Of a stretch of DNA of 64,000 nucleotides, positions 8,111-16,361 are shown one piece after another. Numbering within the stretch: the first letter of the stretch is position 1; every line of letters begins with the position of its first letter. The position numbers were made by a program, and so were the translations under genes. The DNA lies in the NCBI GenBank assembly GCA_017792345.1, contig CP051228.1, forward strand, positions 1,426,001 through 1,490,000. The letters run 5' to 3'. The notes beneath the pieces are model-generated. The model made no database searches, had not been told where the DNA came from, and worked only from the letters and a program-made list of their open reading frames with translations. This stretch comes from Mesoflavibacter sp. (GTDB taxonomy: Bacteria > Pseudomonadota > Alphaproteobacteria > UBA8366 > Aestuariispiraceae).

Positions 8111-9672
8111 GTCAGCGTGCCTTCCTGCGCCACTTTGGGCACCAGGGCGACCTCCCAATCCAGATATCGCTGCATCGCCGCCTGGTCCAGTTCCAGGTCA
8201 TAGGGCTTGTGGAAGACATCGTCCTCCGCCGAATAAGGCTGCCCGATCCCGTCTTCCATTTCGCCGCCGGCGGCACGCCACGCGGCATTGCCGCCATCCA
8301 GGACCTTGACCCGGTGCACCCCGGCCCGCGTCAGATCCTGCGCCGCCAGGATCGCCATGCGCGGATCGTCCGCCGTGAAGACGATCCACCGCGAAGCCAG
8401 GATCGGCGCCAGGTCTTGCATCGCCCGGGCCCGGATCGCGAATTGCGCCCCTTTCGGATGACCGCGCCGATGGGCCAGACTCTTTGAGAAATTCACCATC
8501 GGCGTATCCGCCATGGCCATGGCGTCGGCGGCCGAGATGCGGGCAACGGACATCAGGTCCAATTCATAGACATGGTCCTTCGGGATTCCTTCTTCCGAAC
8601 CGCGTTTGCCGATTCCGCCCGCCAGCACCGCCACATCCGGCCAACCCATCTGGATCAGCCAGGACGCGGTCATGATGGCCCGGACTTCGGTATCGTCAGC
8701 CAGGACAATCCGGGCATTCTGCACCCCGACATATTCGTCCGTCGCCTGGACCAACTGACCGCCCGGCGCGTGCCGGAAACCCGGGATATGTCCGGCCTCG
8801 AACTCCTCCTTGGTGCGGACGTCCAGTTGGAAGGTCGTACGGTCCCCTTCCGAAAGCCAGGCCTGCAGCCCGTCCCAGTCGATCCGCTTCACGCCGAACC
8901 GGTCGGCGACCTTCTCCGCCGCCGCGCGCGCCCATTGATCTGCCGGAGCATCGGGGAAGGGCGCCACATCCGACGCGCCGCGTGCGCAGTCCAGCCCCGC
9001 CAGCATCCATCCCATCGTGCCGTTTTCCAGCGCGACCACCCGGTTGGACACACCGGCATTGATCAGCGACTGCGCCCCGATGATCGACCGGGTCCGTCCG
9101 GCGCAGTTGACGACGATGGTCGTGTCTTCGTCGGGGACCGCCTCGCGGACCCGGTGAACCAGTTCCGCCCCCGGCGCATCGACCCCGCCCGGAATGGACA
9201 TGTTGTGGAATTCCCGGAAGGGGCGGCTGTCCAGGATTGCCAGCTTGTCGCCCCGGCGCTGCATCGCGTTCAGATCCAGGGCCGAGATATGGGGCGTCCC
9301 GAATTGGGCTTCGACATATTCCCCGAAGGCCTTGGACGGGACATTGACCCCGCTGAAAAGGATATGACCGGCCGCTTCCCAGGCATCGACGCCACCGGTC
9401 AGGATCGACACATCCGTCCAACCGGCGAAGCACAGGATATCGGCCGCTTTATCCGCCAGGCCCTCGCCTGCATCGCACAGCACCACCGGCACGTCGCGGC
9501 GCGGGATCAGCCGCCGGTATTCCAGTTCCAACCGGCTGAGCGGCAGATTGACCGCGCGCAGAATGTGGCGCTGCCCGAAGGCGCCTTGTTCGCGCAAGTC
9601 GATCAGGGCGATTTCGCCCCCGCCCTTCAATTGGCGGTGCAGGCTGTCGGCGTCGATGGATTTGGCGGTCAC
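8089..9672 (-). CDS. Multi-rhodanese sulfurtransferase (four tandem domains)
   Basis: 527 residues made of four rhodanese-like domains of about 110-130 residues. The first two keep the active-site cysteine: Cys66 in VVLCDAGEG and Cys190 in VVNCAGRTRS. The third (IVLADDTEVRA) and fourth (IVFTADDPRM) have Ala or Thr in that place, so they are probably non-catalytic. The protein would transfer sulfur from a donor such as thiosulfate, or act in persulfide handling, in the cytoplasm; there is no signal peptide. Tandem rhodanese proteins of this size are common in proteobacteria. It is divergent from the methyltransferase gene and is followed on the same strand by comF, with overlap. Confidence 0.88.
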   Translation of the reverse strand: MTAKSIDADSLHRQLKGGGEIALIDLREQGAFGQRHILRAVNLPLSRLELEYRRLIPRRDVPVVLCDAGEGLADKAADILCFAGWTDVSILTGGVDAWEAAGHILFSGVNVPSKAFGEYVEAQFGTPHISALDLNAMQRRGDKLAILDSRPFREFHNMSIPGGVDAPGAELVHRVREAVPDEDTTIVVNCAGRTRSIIGAQSLINAGVSNRVVALENGTMGWMLAGLDCARGASDVAPFPDAPADQWARAAAEKVADRFGVKRIDWDGLQAWLSEGDRTTFQLDVRTKEEFEAGHIPGFRHAPGGQLVQATDEYVGVQNARIVLADDTEVRAIMTASWLIQMGWPDVAVLAGGIGKRGSEEGIPKDHVYELDLMSVARISAADAMAMADTPMVNFSKSLAHRRGHPKGAQFAIRARAMQDLAPILASRWIVFTADDPRMAILAAQDLTRAGVHRVKVLDGGNAAWRAAGGEMEDGIGQPYSAEDDVFHKPYDLELDQAAMQRYLDWEVALVPKVAQEGTLTWPTFDP

Positions 9673-9759
9673 GCGCGCCCCCTGTTTCGTAATTCGGGCC
9701 GGCAGTGTAAGAGGTTGGCCCGGGCTTGGGAATTGTTAGTGACACCGGATTGGGACCGA

Positions 9760-10686
9760 ATGCCGACGGACGGGATCGACCAGATCGAGATATTCGACCG
9801 CGCCCTGCTGCGCGACCGCCGGGACCGCAGCGCGCGGCGCGGCGGCGACCATGACTTCCTGTTCCAGGAGGTCGCAGGACGTTTGACCGACAGGCTGGAA
9901 GACGTTTCGCGCCGGTTCGATTTGGCGCTGGACCTGGGTGCGCGGGACGGAACGCTGGGCCGGGCGCTGCTGACATCCGGCAAGGCGGGAAAAGTGATCT
10001 TCGCCGACCGCGCGACCGGTTTTGCCGCGCAATGTCATGAAGGCGGCCCATCCATCGTCGCGGATGAAGAAATGCTGCCCTTCGCCCCGGGCACTTTCGA
10101 TCTGATCGTGTCCAATCTGGCCCTGCATTGGGCGAACGATCTGCCCGGCGCGCTGGTCCAGGCGAACCGGGCCCTGCGCCCCGATGGGCTGTTCCAAGCC
10201 GCTGTACTGGGCGGCGAGACCCTGTCGGAGCTGCGCCATTGCCTGATGGATGCGGAGGAAGAGATCAGCGGCGGCGTCTCGCCCCGGGTTTCGCCGATGG
10301 TCGATCTGCGCGACGCGGCGGGCCTGTTGCAGCGCGCCGGTTTCGCCCTGCCGGTCGCGGATCTGGACCGGATCGAAGTGACCTATGACGACCCGTTCCG
10401 GCTGATGGCCGATCTGCGCGCGATGGGCGAGACAAATGCCCTGCGGGACCGGCTGCGGCGCCCGACGCGGAAGGCGGTCTTTCTGCGGGCGGCCCAGCTC
10501 TATGCGGAACGGCACCGCCGGTCGGACCGGCGGCTGACGGCCCGGTTTGACATCATCTACCTGCATGGTTGGCGGCCGGCGGAAACCCAGCCCAAACCGT
10601 TGCGTCCCGGCAGCGCCAAGTCGCGCCTGGCCGACGCCCTGGATACCGACGAGGTCGGGGCGGGCGATCCGACAAAACCGGAATAG
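9760..10686 (+). CDS. NDUFAF5-like class I SAM-dependent methyltransferase fold protein
   Basis: 308 residues. The opening IEIFDRALLRDRRDRSA, then HDFLFQEVAGRL and a loose SAM motif I (ALDLGARDGTLGRAL) match the bacterial relatives of human NDUFAF5, an assembly factor that hydroxylates an arginine of the NDUFS7 subunit of complex I. Motif IV-like sequence is present (FDLIVSNLALHWANDLP). The usual GxGxG is replaced by GARDG. In alphaproteobacteria this gene usually neighbours comF and a glutaredoxin gene, and here it is divergent from the comF group. Upstream alternative starts exist (for example TTG near 9734). A role in respiratory complex I assembly is inferred from the human homologue. Confidence 0.75.
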   Translation: MPTDGIDQIEIFDRALLRDRRDRSARRGGDHDFLFQEVAGRLTDRLEDVSRRFDLALDLGARDGTLGRALLTSGKAGKVIFADRATGFAAQCHEGGPSIVADEEMLPFAPGTFDLIVSNLALHWANDLPGALVQANRALRPDGLFQAAVLGGETLSELRHCLMDAEEEISGGVSPRVSPMVDLRDAAGLLQRAGFALPVADLDRIEVTYDDPFRLMADLRAMGETNALRDRLRRPTRKAVFLRAAQLYAERHRRSDRRLTARFDIIYLHGWRPAETQPKPLRPGSAKSRLADALDTDEVGAGDPTKPE

Positions 10687-10707
10687 ACGTCAGGCCCTCT
10701 TGCAAAA

Positions 10708-10725
10708 GTAAAACGATCGTTCTAC
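10708..10725. promoter_or_regulatory. Probable TetR-family operator (18-bp palindrome)
   Basis: The sequence GTAAAACGATCGTTCTAC is an inverted repeat with one mismatched pair and a perfect AACGATCGTT core. It ends nine bases before the TetR start codon. A palindrome of this size just upstream of a TetR gene is the usual arrangement for autoregulation; binding is inferred. Confidence 0.6.
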
Positions 10726-10734
10726 ATCTGCGGC

Positions 10735-11301
10735 ATGACAAACACCGCACAGCAAATATCCGCGCGCCTGGAATCCTGCTTCGCCCATTCCGGCTTCGCG
10801 GAGCCCGGCGTCGACGCCGTCCGCGAGGCGGCAGGCGTCAGCCTGCGTACCCTCTACAAGTATTTCCCGTCGCGCGAGGATATGGTGATCGGCGCCTTGG
10901 ACCATCGTCATCAGCGCTATCTCGACGGCCTGAAGGACGGCGTACCGGACGGCCCCGGACCGGCCCCGATCCATCATATGATTAAGCGGGTCGCCGCCTG
11001 GATGATCGACGAAGCGTCGACCGGTTGCCTCTTCCTCAGCGCCTTGGCGGCCCATCCCGGCAGTGCCGCCATTCAAGCGGCCGTCGCGCGCCATAAGGCC
11101 GAAACCCGGGCCGTGCTGGCCGAATTCGCCCAGCGCGCCGCACCGGCACTGTCCGGGGCGCGGCGCGGCGCAATCGCCGATGCGCTGTTCGTGATGCATG
11201 AAGGCCAGGTCGCCGCCAGCGCGACCTGCGGCGCCGAGAGCGCCGCCAATGCCGCCCATTCCCTGGCCGACACGATCCTGACCGAAAGGATGATGCAATG
11301 A
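10735..11301 (+). CDS. TetR/AcrR family transcriptional regulator
   Basis: 188 residues. The N-terminal helix-turn-helix is clear (VDAVREAAGVSLRTLYKYFPSR, with the RTLYKYFPS recognition helix). The C-terminal part is the variable ligand domain, with WMIDEASTGCLFLSAL resembling the TetR_C regulators of oxidoreductase genes. A palindromic operator candidate ends nine bases before the ATG and no Shine-Dalgarno sequence is visible, so the transcript may be leaderless or weakly translated. The stop overlaps the start of the oxidoreductase gene (ATGA), making that enzyme the obvious target. Confidence 0.85.
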   Translation: MTNTAQQISARLESCFAHSGFAEPGVDAVREAAGVSLRTLYKYFPSREDMVIGALDHRHQRYLDGLKDGVPDGPGPAPIHHMIKRVAAWMIDEASTGCLFLSALAAHPGSAAIQAAVARHKAETRAVLAEFAQRAAPALSGARRGAIADALFVMHEGQVAASATCGAESAANAAHSLADTILTERMMQ

Positions 11302-12389
11302 CCAAAGATCTGCCTGAAACGATGTGCGGCGTGGTCCTAACCGGCCATGGCGGGTTCGACAAGCTGGAATACAGGACGGACCTGCCGGTTCCGCGCCCCG
11401 GGCCGGGCCAGATCCTGATCCGGGTCGCAGCGTCCTCGGTCAACAATACCGACGTCAACACGCGCATCGGCTGGTATTCCAAATCCGTGCGCGGGGATAC
11501 CGGCACCGGCGGGGCGTCGGGCTTTACCGACAATGTCGACACCGATGGCGGCTGGGCCGGGGTGCCGCTTCATTTTCCGCGCATTCAGGGGGCCGATTGC
11601 TGCGGACGGATCGTGGCCGTCGGCGACGGCGTCGACGCTGCGCGGATCGGCGAACGGGTTCTGGTCCGCACCATGCAGACCACCGGCGCGGGCGGGAAGG
11701 ATTACGGCAGTTGGACCTATGGGTCGGAATGCGACGGCGGTTTCGCGGAATATGCCATCGCCGATGCCCCGGAAGCGGAACCGGTCCGGTCGACCGACTG
11801 GAGCGATCTGGAATTGGCCACCATTCCCTGCGCCTACACGACCGCGGAAGGCATGTTGCAGCGGATCGGACTGGGCGCACAGAAAGTCTTGATCACCGGT
11901 GCGGCGGGCGGCGTCGGGTCGGCCGCGATCCAATTGGCGAAGAGGCGCGGCGCGACGGTCATCGCCATGACCTCGCCGGAGAAAGCCGAGGCGATCCGCG
12001 CGCTGGGCGCCGATGCGACCCTGGGCCGGGACGATGTCATTCCGGGTCAGGAATTCGACGCCGTGGTCGATCTGGTGGCCGGACCGCGCTGGCCGGACCT
12101 TCTGGATTCGATCCGACCCGGCGGCCGCTATGTGACGTCCGGCGCAATTGCCGGGCCGATTGTCGAACTGGATGTGCGCACGCTCTATCTGCGCGACCTG
12201 ACGCTGTTCGGATCGACCTACCAGCCGCGCAACATCCTCCCGGACATTATCGGGTATATCGAACGCGGCGAGATCAAACCGGCCGTCGCCGCAACCTATC
12301 CCTTGGAAAGGCTGGTCGACGCGCAGAAGGCGTTCCTGGAAAAGCGTTTCGTCGGCAAGATCGCAGTCAACGTGGTGACGGGCGGCTAA
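11298..12389 (+). CDS. Zinc-type medium-chain dehydrogenase/reductase (quinone reductase-like)
   Basis: 363 residues with an alcohol dehydrogenase-like GroES domain at the N-terminus (PRPGPGQILIRVAASSVNNTDVNTR) and a Rossmann nucleotide-binding domain marked by GAAGGVGSAAIQLAK, typical of NADPH-dependent quinone or enoyl reductases. The catalytic zinc ligands of true alcohol dehydrogenases are not evident, so a zinc-independent quinone-oxidoreductase-like activity is more likely. It lies directly under a TetR regulator with a 4-base overlap and is therefore probably induced by an electrophilic or aromatic compound. The substrate is unknown. Its stop codon overlaps the stop of the convergent mutT gene. 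Confidence 0.85.
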   Translation: MTKDLPETMCGVVLTGHGGFDKLEYRTDLPVPRPGPGQILIRVAASSVNNTDVNTRIGWYSKSVRGDTGTGGASGFTDNVDTDGGWAGVPLHFPRIQGADCCGRIVAVGDGVDAARIGERVLVRTMQTTGAGGKDYGSWTYGSECDGGFAEYAIADAPEAEPVRSTDWSDLELATIPCAYTTAEGMLQRIGLGAQKVLITGAAGGVGSAAIQLAKRRGATVIAMTSPEKAEAIRALGADATLGRDDVIPGQEFDAVVDLVAGPRWPDLLDSIRPGGRYVTSGAIAGPIVELDVRTLYLRDLTLFGSTYQPRNILPDIIGYIERGEIKPAVAATYPLERLVDAQKAFLEKRFVGKIAVNVVTGG

Positions 12390-12835
12390 ACCCAGTCGCG
12401 CAGCTGCGCCACCAGCGGGACATCCGCCGGGGGCATCGGGTAATCGCCCAGCCGCGCCGGCCTGACCCAGGCGAGTTCCTGGCCTTCGCGCGGTTGCGGA
12501 TTGCCCTGCCAGACCCGGCAGACATAGAGCGGCATCAGCAGATGGAAATCGTCATAGGCATGGCTGGCGAATCCGATCGGCGCCAGGCAGCTCGCCCGAG
12601 TGTCGATCCCCAGCTCTTCCTGTAATTCGCGGATCAGGGCGCGTTCCGGTGTTTCGCCCTCGGCGACCTTGCCGCCGGGAAATTCCCACAGACCGGCCAT
12701 CTTCTTCCCTTCGGGTCGCTTGGCAATCAGGATCCGTCCGTCGCGGTCGATCAGCGCGACCGCAACAACCAGCAGGATCGGCACATCGCGTTCCGCTTCA
12801 AACAACCCCTCGCTGGCGTCCCAACATCCGCTCAT
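12386..12835 (-). CDS. mutT: NUDIX hydrolase, MutT-like 8-oxo-dGTP diphosphatase
   Basis: 149 residues. A complete Nudix box is visible: GKVAEGETPERALIRELQEE followed by LGI, preceded by the MutT-typical KKMAGLWEFPGG. This enzyme hydrolyses oxidised nucleotides such as 8-oxo-dGTP and so prevents AT-to-CG transversions. The start at 12835 forms an ATGA overlap with the stop of the upstream acetyltransferase gene and was chosen for that reason. The order argJ-GNAT-mutT is a common alphaproteobacterial cluster, which supports the assignment. Confidence 0.9.
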   Translation of the reverse strand: MSGCWDASEGLFEAERDVPILLVVAVALIDRDGRILIAKRPEGKKMAGLWEFPGGKVAEGETPERALIRELQEELGIDTRASCLAPIGFASHAYDDFHLLMPLYVCRVWQGNPQPREGQELAWVRPARLGDYPMPPADVPLVAQLRDWV

Positions 12836-13386
12836 CGTTTCGCGCGCTCCCAATCGTTTCGTTCTAGGGCGAAGCGCCGGACCGGAAACCGCCCGCCGCG
12901 AGCCGGCATGTCCAGTTCACCGTCACCCAGATAGCGGAAGCCGGCTTTCGCCAAAACCCGTTCCGAGGCCGGGTTGCCGGGTGAGACCGTCGCATCGATC
13001 AATCCGATCGGCCAGCGTTCGAAATAGTGCGGTACGACGGCGCGCAGCATCTCCGTCCCATAGCCGCAGCCCCACATCGACGGCGCCAGCATATAGCCGA
13101 TTGTCGCCGCCATCCTGTCTTCCGACAGGCTCGCGCCGATGACGCCGACCGACGCGCCGTCCGACCGGCGCCGCGCGAAAAAGCCCGCAGCGATCCCATC
13201 TGCCGTCCGCCGGATTCCGTCGGCAACAAAGTCGGCCGCCATTTCCAGCTCATAGGGATGCGGGACACGGGCGGTCCAACGCGCCACCTCCCAATGCCGG
13301 GCGATCTCGTAAAGATCGTCAACGTCCTCCGGACTCTGCGGACGCAGGGTTAGGGCGACGGTATTGAGGACAGGCACGGTAGTCAT
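12832..13386 (-). CDS. GNAT family N-acetyltransferase (RimJ/RimL type)
   Basis: 184 residues of the Acetyltransf_3 type. The opening LTLRPQSPEDVDDLYEI, the acetyl-CoA binding loop region (GYMLAPSMWGCGYGTEMLRA) and the segment PASERVLAKAGFRYLG are standard for RimJ/RimL-like enzymes that acetylate protein N-termini or small amines. In the loop GCGYGTE the usual QGYATE or RGYATE is altered but the glycines are kept. It shares four bases with each neighbour (13383-13386 and 12832-12835), so all three genes are tightly coupled. It appears to be a paralogue of the next gene. The substrate cannot be told. Confidence 0.85.
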   Translation of the reverse strand: MTTVPVLNTVALTLRPQSPEDVDDLYEIARHWEVARWTARVPHPYELEMAADFVADGIRRTADGIAAGFFARRRSDGASVGVIGASLSEDRMAATIGYMLAPSMWGCGYGTEMLRAVVPHYFERWPIGLIDATVSPGNPASERVLAKAGFRYLGDGELDMPARGGRFPVRRFALERNDWERAKR

Positions 13387-13967
13387 GCCCGTGCGCCGGA
13401 TGTCTGCGCGGCCGCCCAGTCCTCTCGGCGGAGATCGTAACTATTGACCTGTACATGCTTCTCCCGGGCGAAGGCGTCGACCCAGCCGATGTCGCGGAAT
13501 GTCATCCCGAGCCTCAATGCCAGGCGGTTGGATGCATCGTTTTCCAGAAACACTTGGGCGAAGATATGGGACAGGCCGAGAGTCTCAAATCCGAAGCGCA
13601 GACCGGCACGCGCCATCTCGGTTCCGATCCCGCGCCCCCAGGCCGAGCGCGCAACAAGATAGCTTAGTTCCGCTGAACCAGGTGTATTGGCATCGGGCGT
13701 CAGGCCGACTTGGCCGACATAGCCGCCGTCGTCCCTGAAATGCGCGGCCAGCAGAAAAAACCTGCCATCCTCCCATTTCTGCGCGGCGCTGGTGAGAAAA
13801 CGCACGGCCTCTCCCTCGGGATAGGGGTGCGGGATGCTCGCCGTGTAGCGCACGCTCTCCCAGTCCCGGCACGAGTCCTCGACCGCCGCCGCGTCTGCGA
13901 CGGTGATGCGGCGTAGGGTCAGGCGCTCGGTTTCCAGGAACGGGGCGTCAGCTTCGGTAATCGGCAT
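13383..13967 (-). CDS. GNAT family N-acetyltransferase (RimJ/RimL type)
   Basis: 194 residues from ATG 13967; ATG 13985 is an equally readable start and neither has a clear ribosome site. FLETERLTLRRITVADA at the N-terminus, SAWGRGIGTEMARAGLRF as the acetyl-CoA loop, and NDASNRLALRLGMTFR near the C-terminus define an Acetyltransf_3 domain. It shares the layout and many positions of the adjacent GNAT gene (YTASIPHPY versus WTARVPHPY), so the two probably arose by duplication. It overlaps the end of argJ by about 20 bases. The substrate is unknown. Confidence 0.85.
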   Translation of the reverse strand: MPITEADAPFLETERLTLRRITVADAAAVEDSCRDWESVRYTASIPHPYPEGEAVRFLTSAAQKWEDGRFFLLAAHFRDDGGYVGQVGLTPDANTPGSAELSYLVARSAWGRGIGTEMARAGLRFGFETLGLSHIFAQVFLENDASNRLALRLGMTFRDIGWVDAFAREKHVQVNSYDLRREDWAAAQTSGARA

Positions 13968-15180
13968 TGATGTCGATATAGGCATGGGTCAGATCGCAGG
14001 TCCAAACCCGGGCCTTGCCCCGTCCGACGCCGACATCCACCTCGATATGGACCTCGCGGCCCTTCAGATGTTCGGCCACCGGTGCTTCGTCATAGCCTTC
14101 GACGCCTTCGCCCTTTTCGACGATGAGGACGCCGCCCATGGAGACGGTCATGCTGTCGCGGTCGGCCCGCTCTCCGGCCTTGCCGACGGCCATGACGACG
14201 CGGCCCCAATTGGCGTCCTGTCCGGCGATCGCGGTCTTCACCAGCGGCGAATTGGCGATCGACAGGCCGATCGTGCGCGCCGCCTTGTCGGAGGCCGCTC
14301 CGGTCACGTCGATGGTGACGAATTTGGACGCGCCCTCGCCGTCCTTCACCACCTGATGCGCCAGATCGGTCAGCACATCCAGCAGCGCCGTGCGGAACCC
14401 TTTCAGCGCCTTGTCCGACGACTTCTTCGGTGCCGTATTGCCCGCCGCGCCCGTCGCGGCCAACAGCAAGGTGTCGCTGGTCGATGTGTCGCCGTCGACG
14501 GTGATGCAATTGAAGCTTTTGTCCGTCGCCTTGCGCAGCAGCTTCTGCAGGATCGCCGGCGGAATGTTGGCGTCGGTGAACACGAAGGACAGCATGGTCG
14601 CCATGTCCGGCGCGATCATGCCCGATCCTTTCGCGAAACCGGCGATGGTGACGGGCACGCCGCCGATCTCGCAGGTCGCGGACGCGCCCTTGGGGAAGGT
14701 GTCCGTGGTCATGATCGCGCGCGACGCCTTGCGCCAGCCATCGGCCGACAACGAGGCATACAGCTTCGGCACGGCTTTCGTAATCCGGTCCGCGGGCAGT
14801 TTCTGCCCAATCACCCCGGTGGAGGCGACCAGGATTTCCTTCCTTCGGCATCCGATGGCATCGGCCGCCGCGGCCGCCATATGCTCCGTTCCTTCCATCC
14901 CGGCGCGGCCGGTGAAGGCGTTGGCATTGCCCGCATTGACCAGTATGCCGCGCGCCTTGCCCTTCTTCAGGACTTGCGCGCACCATTCGACCGCCGAGGA
15001 CCGCGTCAGCGACGTGGTCAGCACCCCGGCGACCGACGATCCCGGCGCCAGTTCCGCCATGAACAGATCGGGGCGGCCCTTGTATTTCACGCCCGCGGCA
15101 TAGCCGCCCAAGGTCACACCGGCGATTTCCGGCAGATTGGGAAAGCTACTGGGGGCGAAGGGCGATACGGCGTCGGCCAT
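13948..15180 (-). CDS. argJ: Bifunctional ornithine acetyltransferase / N-acetylglutamate synthase
   Basis: 410 residues, full length for ArgJ. It makes N-acetylglutamate and moves the acetyl group from N-acetylornithine to glutamate, closing the acetyl cycle of arginine synthesis. The self-cleavage region is present (KGSGMIAPDMATMLSFVF, with the nucleophilic Thr after MA). Other hallmarks are GILVNAGNANAFTG, VASTGVIGQ and FNCITVDGDTSTSDT. An N-terminal motif GVTLGGYAAGVKYKGRPDL also fits. It lies downstream of the PpiC gene and upstream of the GNAT/mutT genes on the same strand, with 30 bases to the isomerase gene. Confidence 0.95.
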   Translation of the reverse strand: MADAVSPFAPSSFPNLPEIAGVTLGGYAAGVKYKGRPDLFMAELAPGSSVAGVLTTSLTRSSAVEWCAQVLKKGKARGILVNAGNANAFTGRAGMEGTEHMAAAAADAIGCRRKEILVASTGVIGQKLPADRITKAVPKLYASLSADGWRKASRAIMTTDTFPKGASATCEIGGVPVTIAGFAKGSGMIAPDMATMLSFVFTDANIPPAILQKLLRKATDKSFNCITVDGDTSTSDTLLLAATGAAGNTAPKKSSDKALKGFRTALLDVLTDLAHQVVKDGEGASKFVTIDVTGAASDKAARTIGLSIANSPLVKTAIAGQDANWGRVVMAVGKAGERADRDSMTVSMGGVLIVEKGEGVEGYDEAPVAEHLKGREVHIEVDVGVGRGKARVWTCDLTHAYIDINADYRS

Positions 15181-15210
15181 GGCGCGGTTTCCTGATTTCG
15201 GTTGCGTCCG

Positions 15211-16074
15211 TTACTGCGGGGCGGGCAAGGGATTGCCATCCAGATCGAAACGCTCGACCTGCGCGCCCTGAATGGCTTCTTCGATGACCGCGCGGACATG
15301 CTGTTCCGCCAATTGCTGACGGAAGCGCGGGGCCAGTTCCTCATAGGAAGGCGGCGTGATCTCACGACGTTCGTCCACCAGGATCACGTGCCAGCCGAAC
15401 TGGGACTGCACCGGATCGCCGGTAAAGGTGTTCGGCTGCAGCGCGAAGGCGGCATTCTCGAACGGCTCAACCGTTTCGCCGCGCGCGAGCCAGCCCAGAT
15501 CGCCGCCCTTTGCCGCGGAACCGCTGTCCATGGAAACTTCCTTGGCCAGATCCGCGAACGGCGTCCCGTCGGTCACTTTCTGAATGATATCGCGCGCCTC
15601 TTCCTCGGTCTCGACCAGGATGTGGCGGGTCTTGATCTCTTCGCCGCCCGGCTGCTGCGCGACCCAATCGTCATAGGCCTTCTGAACCTCGGCGTCGGAA
15701 ACGCGGGCTTCCGCCTCGTTGATCAAGAAATATTGATAGATCAACTCATTCTCGGCCTGGCGCATGCGTTCCTGAATTTCCGGCAGGTCCTGGACGCCCT
15801 CTTCGCGCGCCTTCGTCGACACGACGCGGCGGCCGATGACTTCCTCCAGCAACAGCGGATAGAGCTGCTGCACGCCCTGGGCCTGAACCTCGCGCGGCAA
15901 TTCGCGGAACAAGCGGACCAGATCCGCTTCGGTCACGGCTTCGCCGTTGACGGTCGCGACGGTCTTACCGCCGGACTGCGCCGCTGCGGGGCCGGCACCG
16001 GTGAAGGCGGCGGCCGCGAAGACCAGGGCGGCGGCCGACAAACCGATGCGAAACTGCGGCGACAAAAGCGGCAT
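15211..16074 (-). CDS. Periplasmic PpiC-type peptidyl-prolyl cis-trans isomerase
   Basis: 287 residues. The start at 16074 has GAAGAGG seven bases upstream and gives a Sec signal peptide ending near AAAQ (residue 30). A SurA-like N-terminal helical segment (GEAVTEADLVRLFREL and following) leads into a single parvulin rotamase domain at about residues 150-250 with KTRHILVETEEEARDI, GGDLGWLARGE and FGWHVILVDE. It probably folds or chaperones exported proteins. The position back to back with secA, and upstream of argJ, is conserved in alphaproteobacteria and fits a role near protein export. Confidence 0.9.
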   Translation of the reverse strand: MPLLSPQFRIGLSAAALVFAAAAFTGAGPAAAQSGGKTVATVNGEAVTEADLVRLFRELPREVQAQGVQQLYPLLLEEVIGRRVVSTKAREEGVQDLPEIQERMRQAENELIYQYFLINEAEARVSDAEVQKAYDDWVAQQPGGEEIKTRHILVETEEEARDIIQKVTDGTPFADLAKEVSMDSGSAAKGGDLGWLARGETVEPFENAAFALQPNTFTGDPVQSQFGWHVILVDERREITPPSYEELAPRFRQQLAEQHVRAVIEEAIQGAQVERFDLDGNPLPAPQ

Positions 16075-16216
16075 AATGAACCTCTTCGAAATGTGACATG
16101 AACCGGTACAAGCGACCCGCGTGAGGCCGTCCTTTTTCGCAGCGCAAGAAACCACGTCCCGCCGCCGACCACAAGCATTACAGCGGGGTTTCTCCGGCTT
16201 CCGGGGCAGGCACGCG

Positions 16217-16245
16217 TTGACAGCCGGGCAGCGGCCCCTTATCTC
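16217..16245 (+). promoter_or_regulatory. Candidate sigma-70-type promoter for secA
   Basis: TTGACA at 16217-16222, a 17-base spacer and TATCTC at 16240-16245. The -35 matches the consensus fully and the -10 only partly. It lies about 115 bases before the secA start in the divergent ppiC-secA gap; no experimental support. Confidence 0.35.
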
Positions 16246-16361
16246 CAAACGCGCGGATGCGCTGCCCGGATTTCCCGGATTTTCGCATCTCTCTCGCGGT
16301 CGGGCTCTGCGGCTCCTCCTTCGTCGAACCAATTGCTCCAATCACAAAGGTCACGTCTTTC

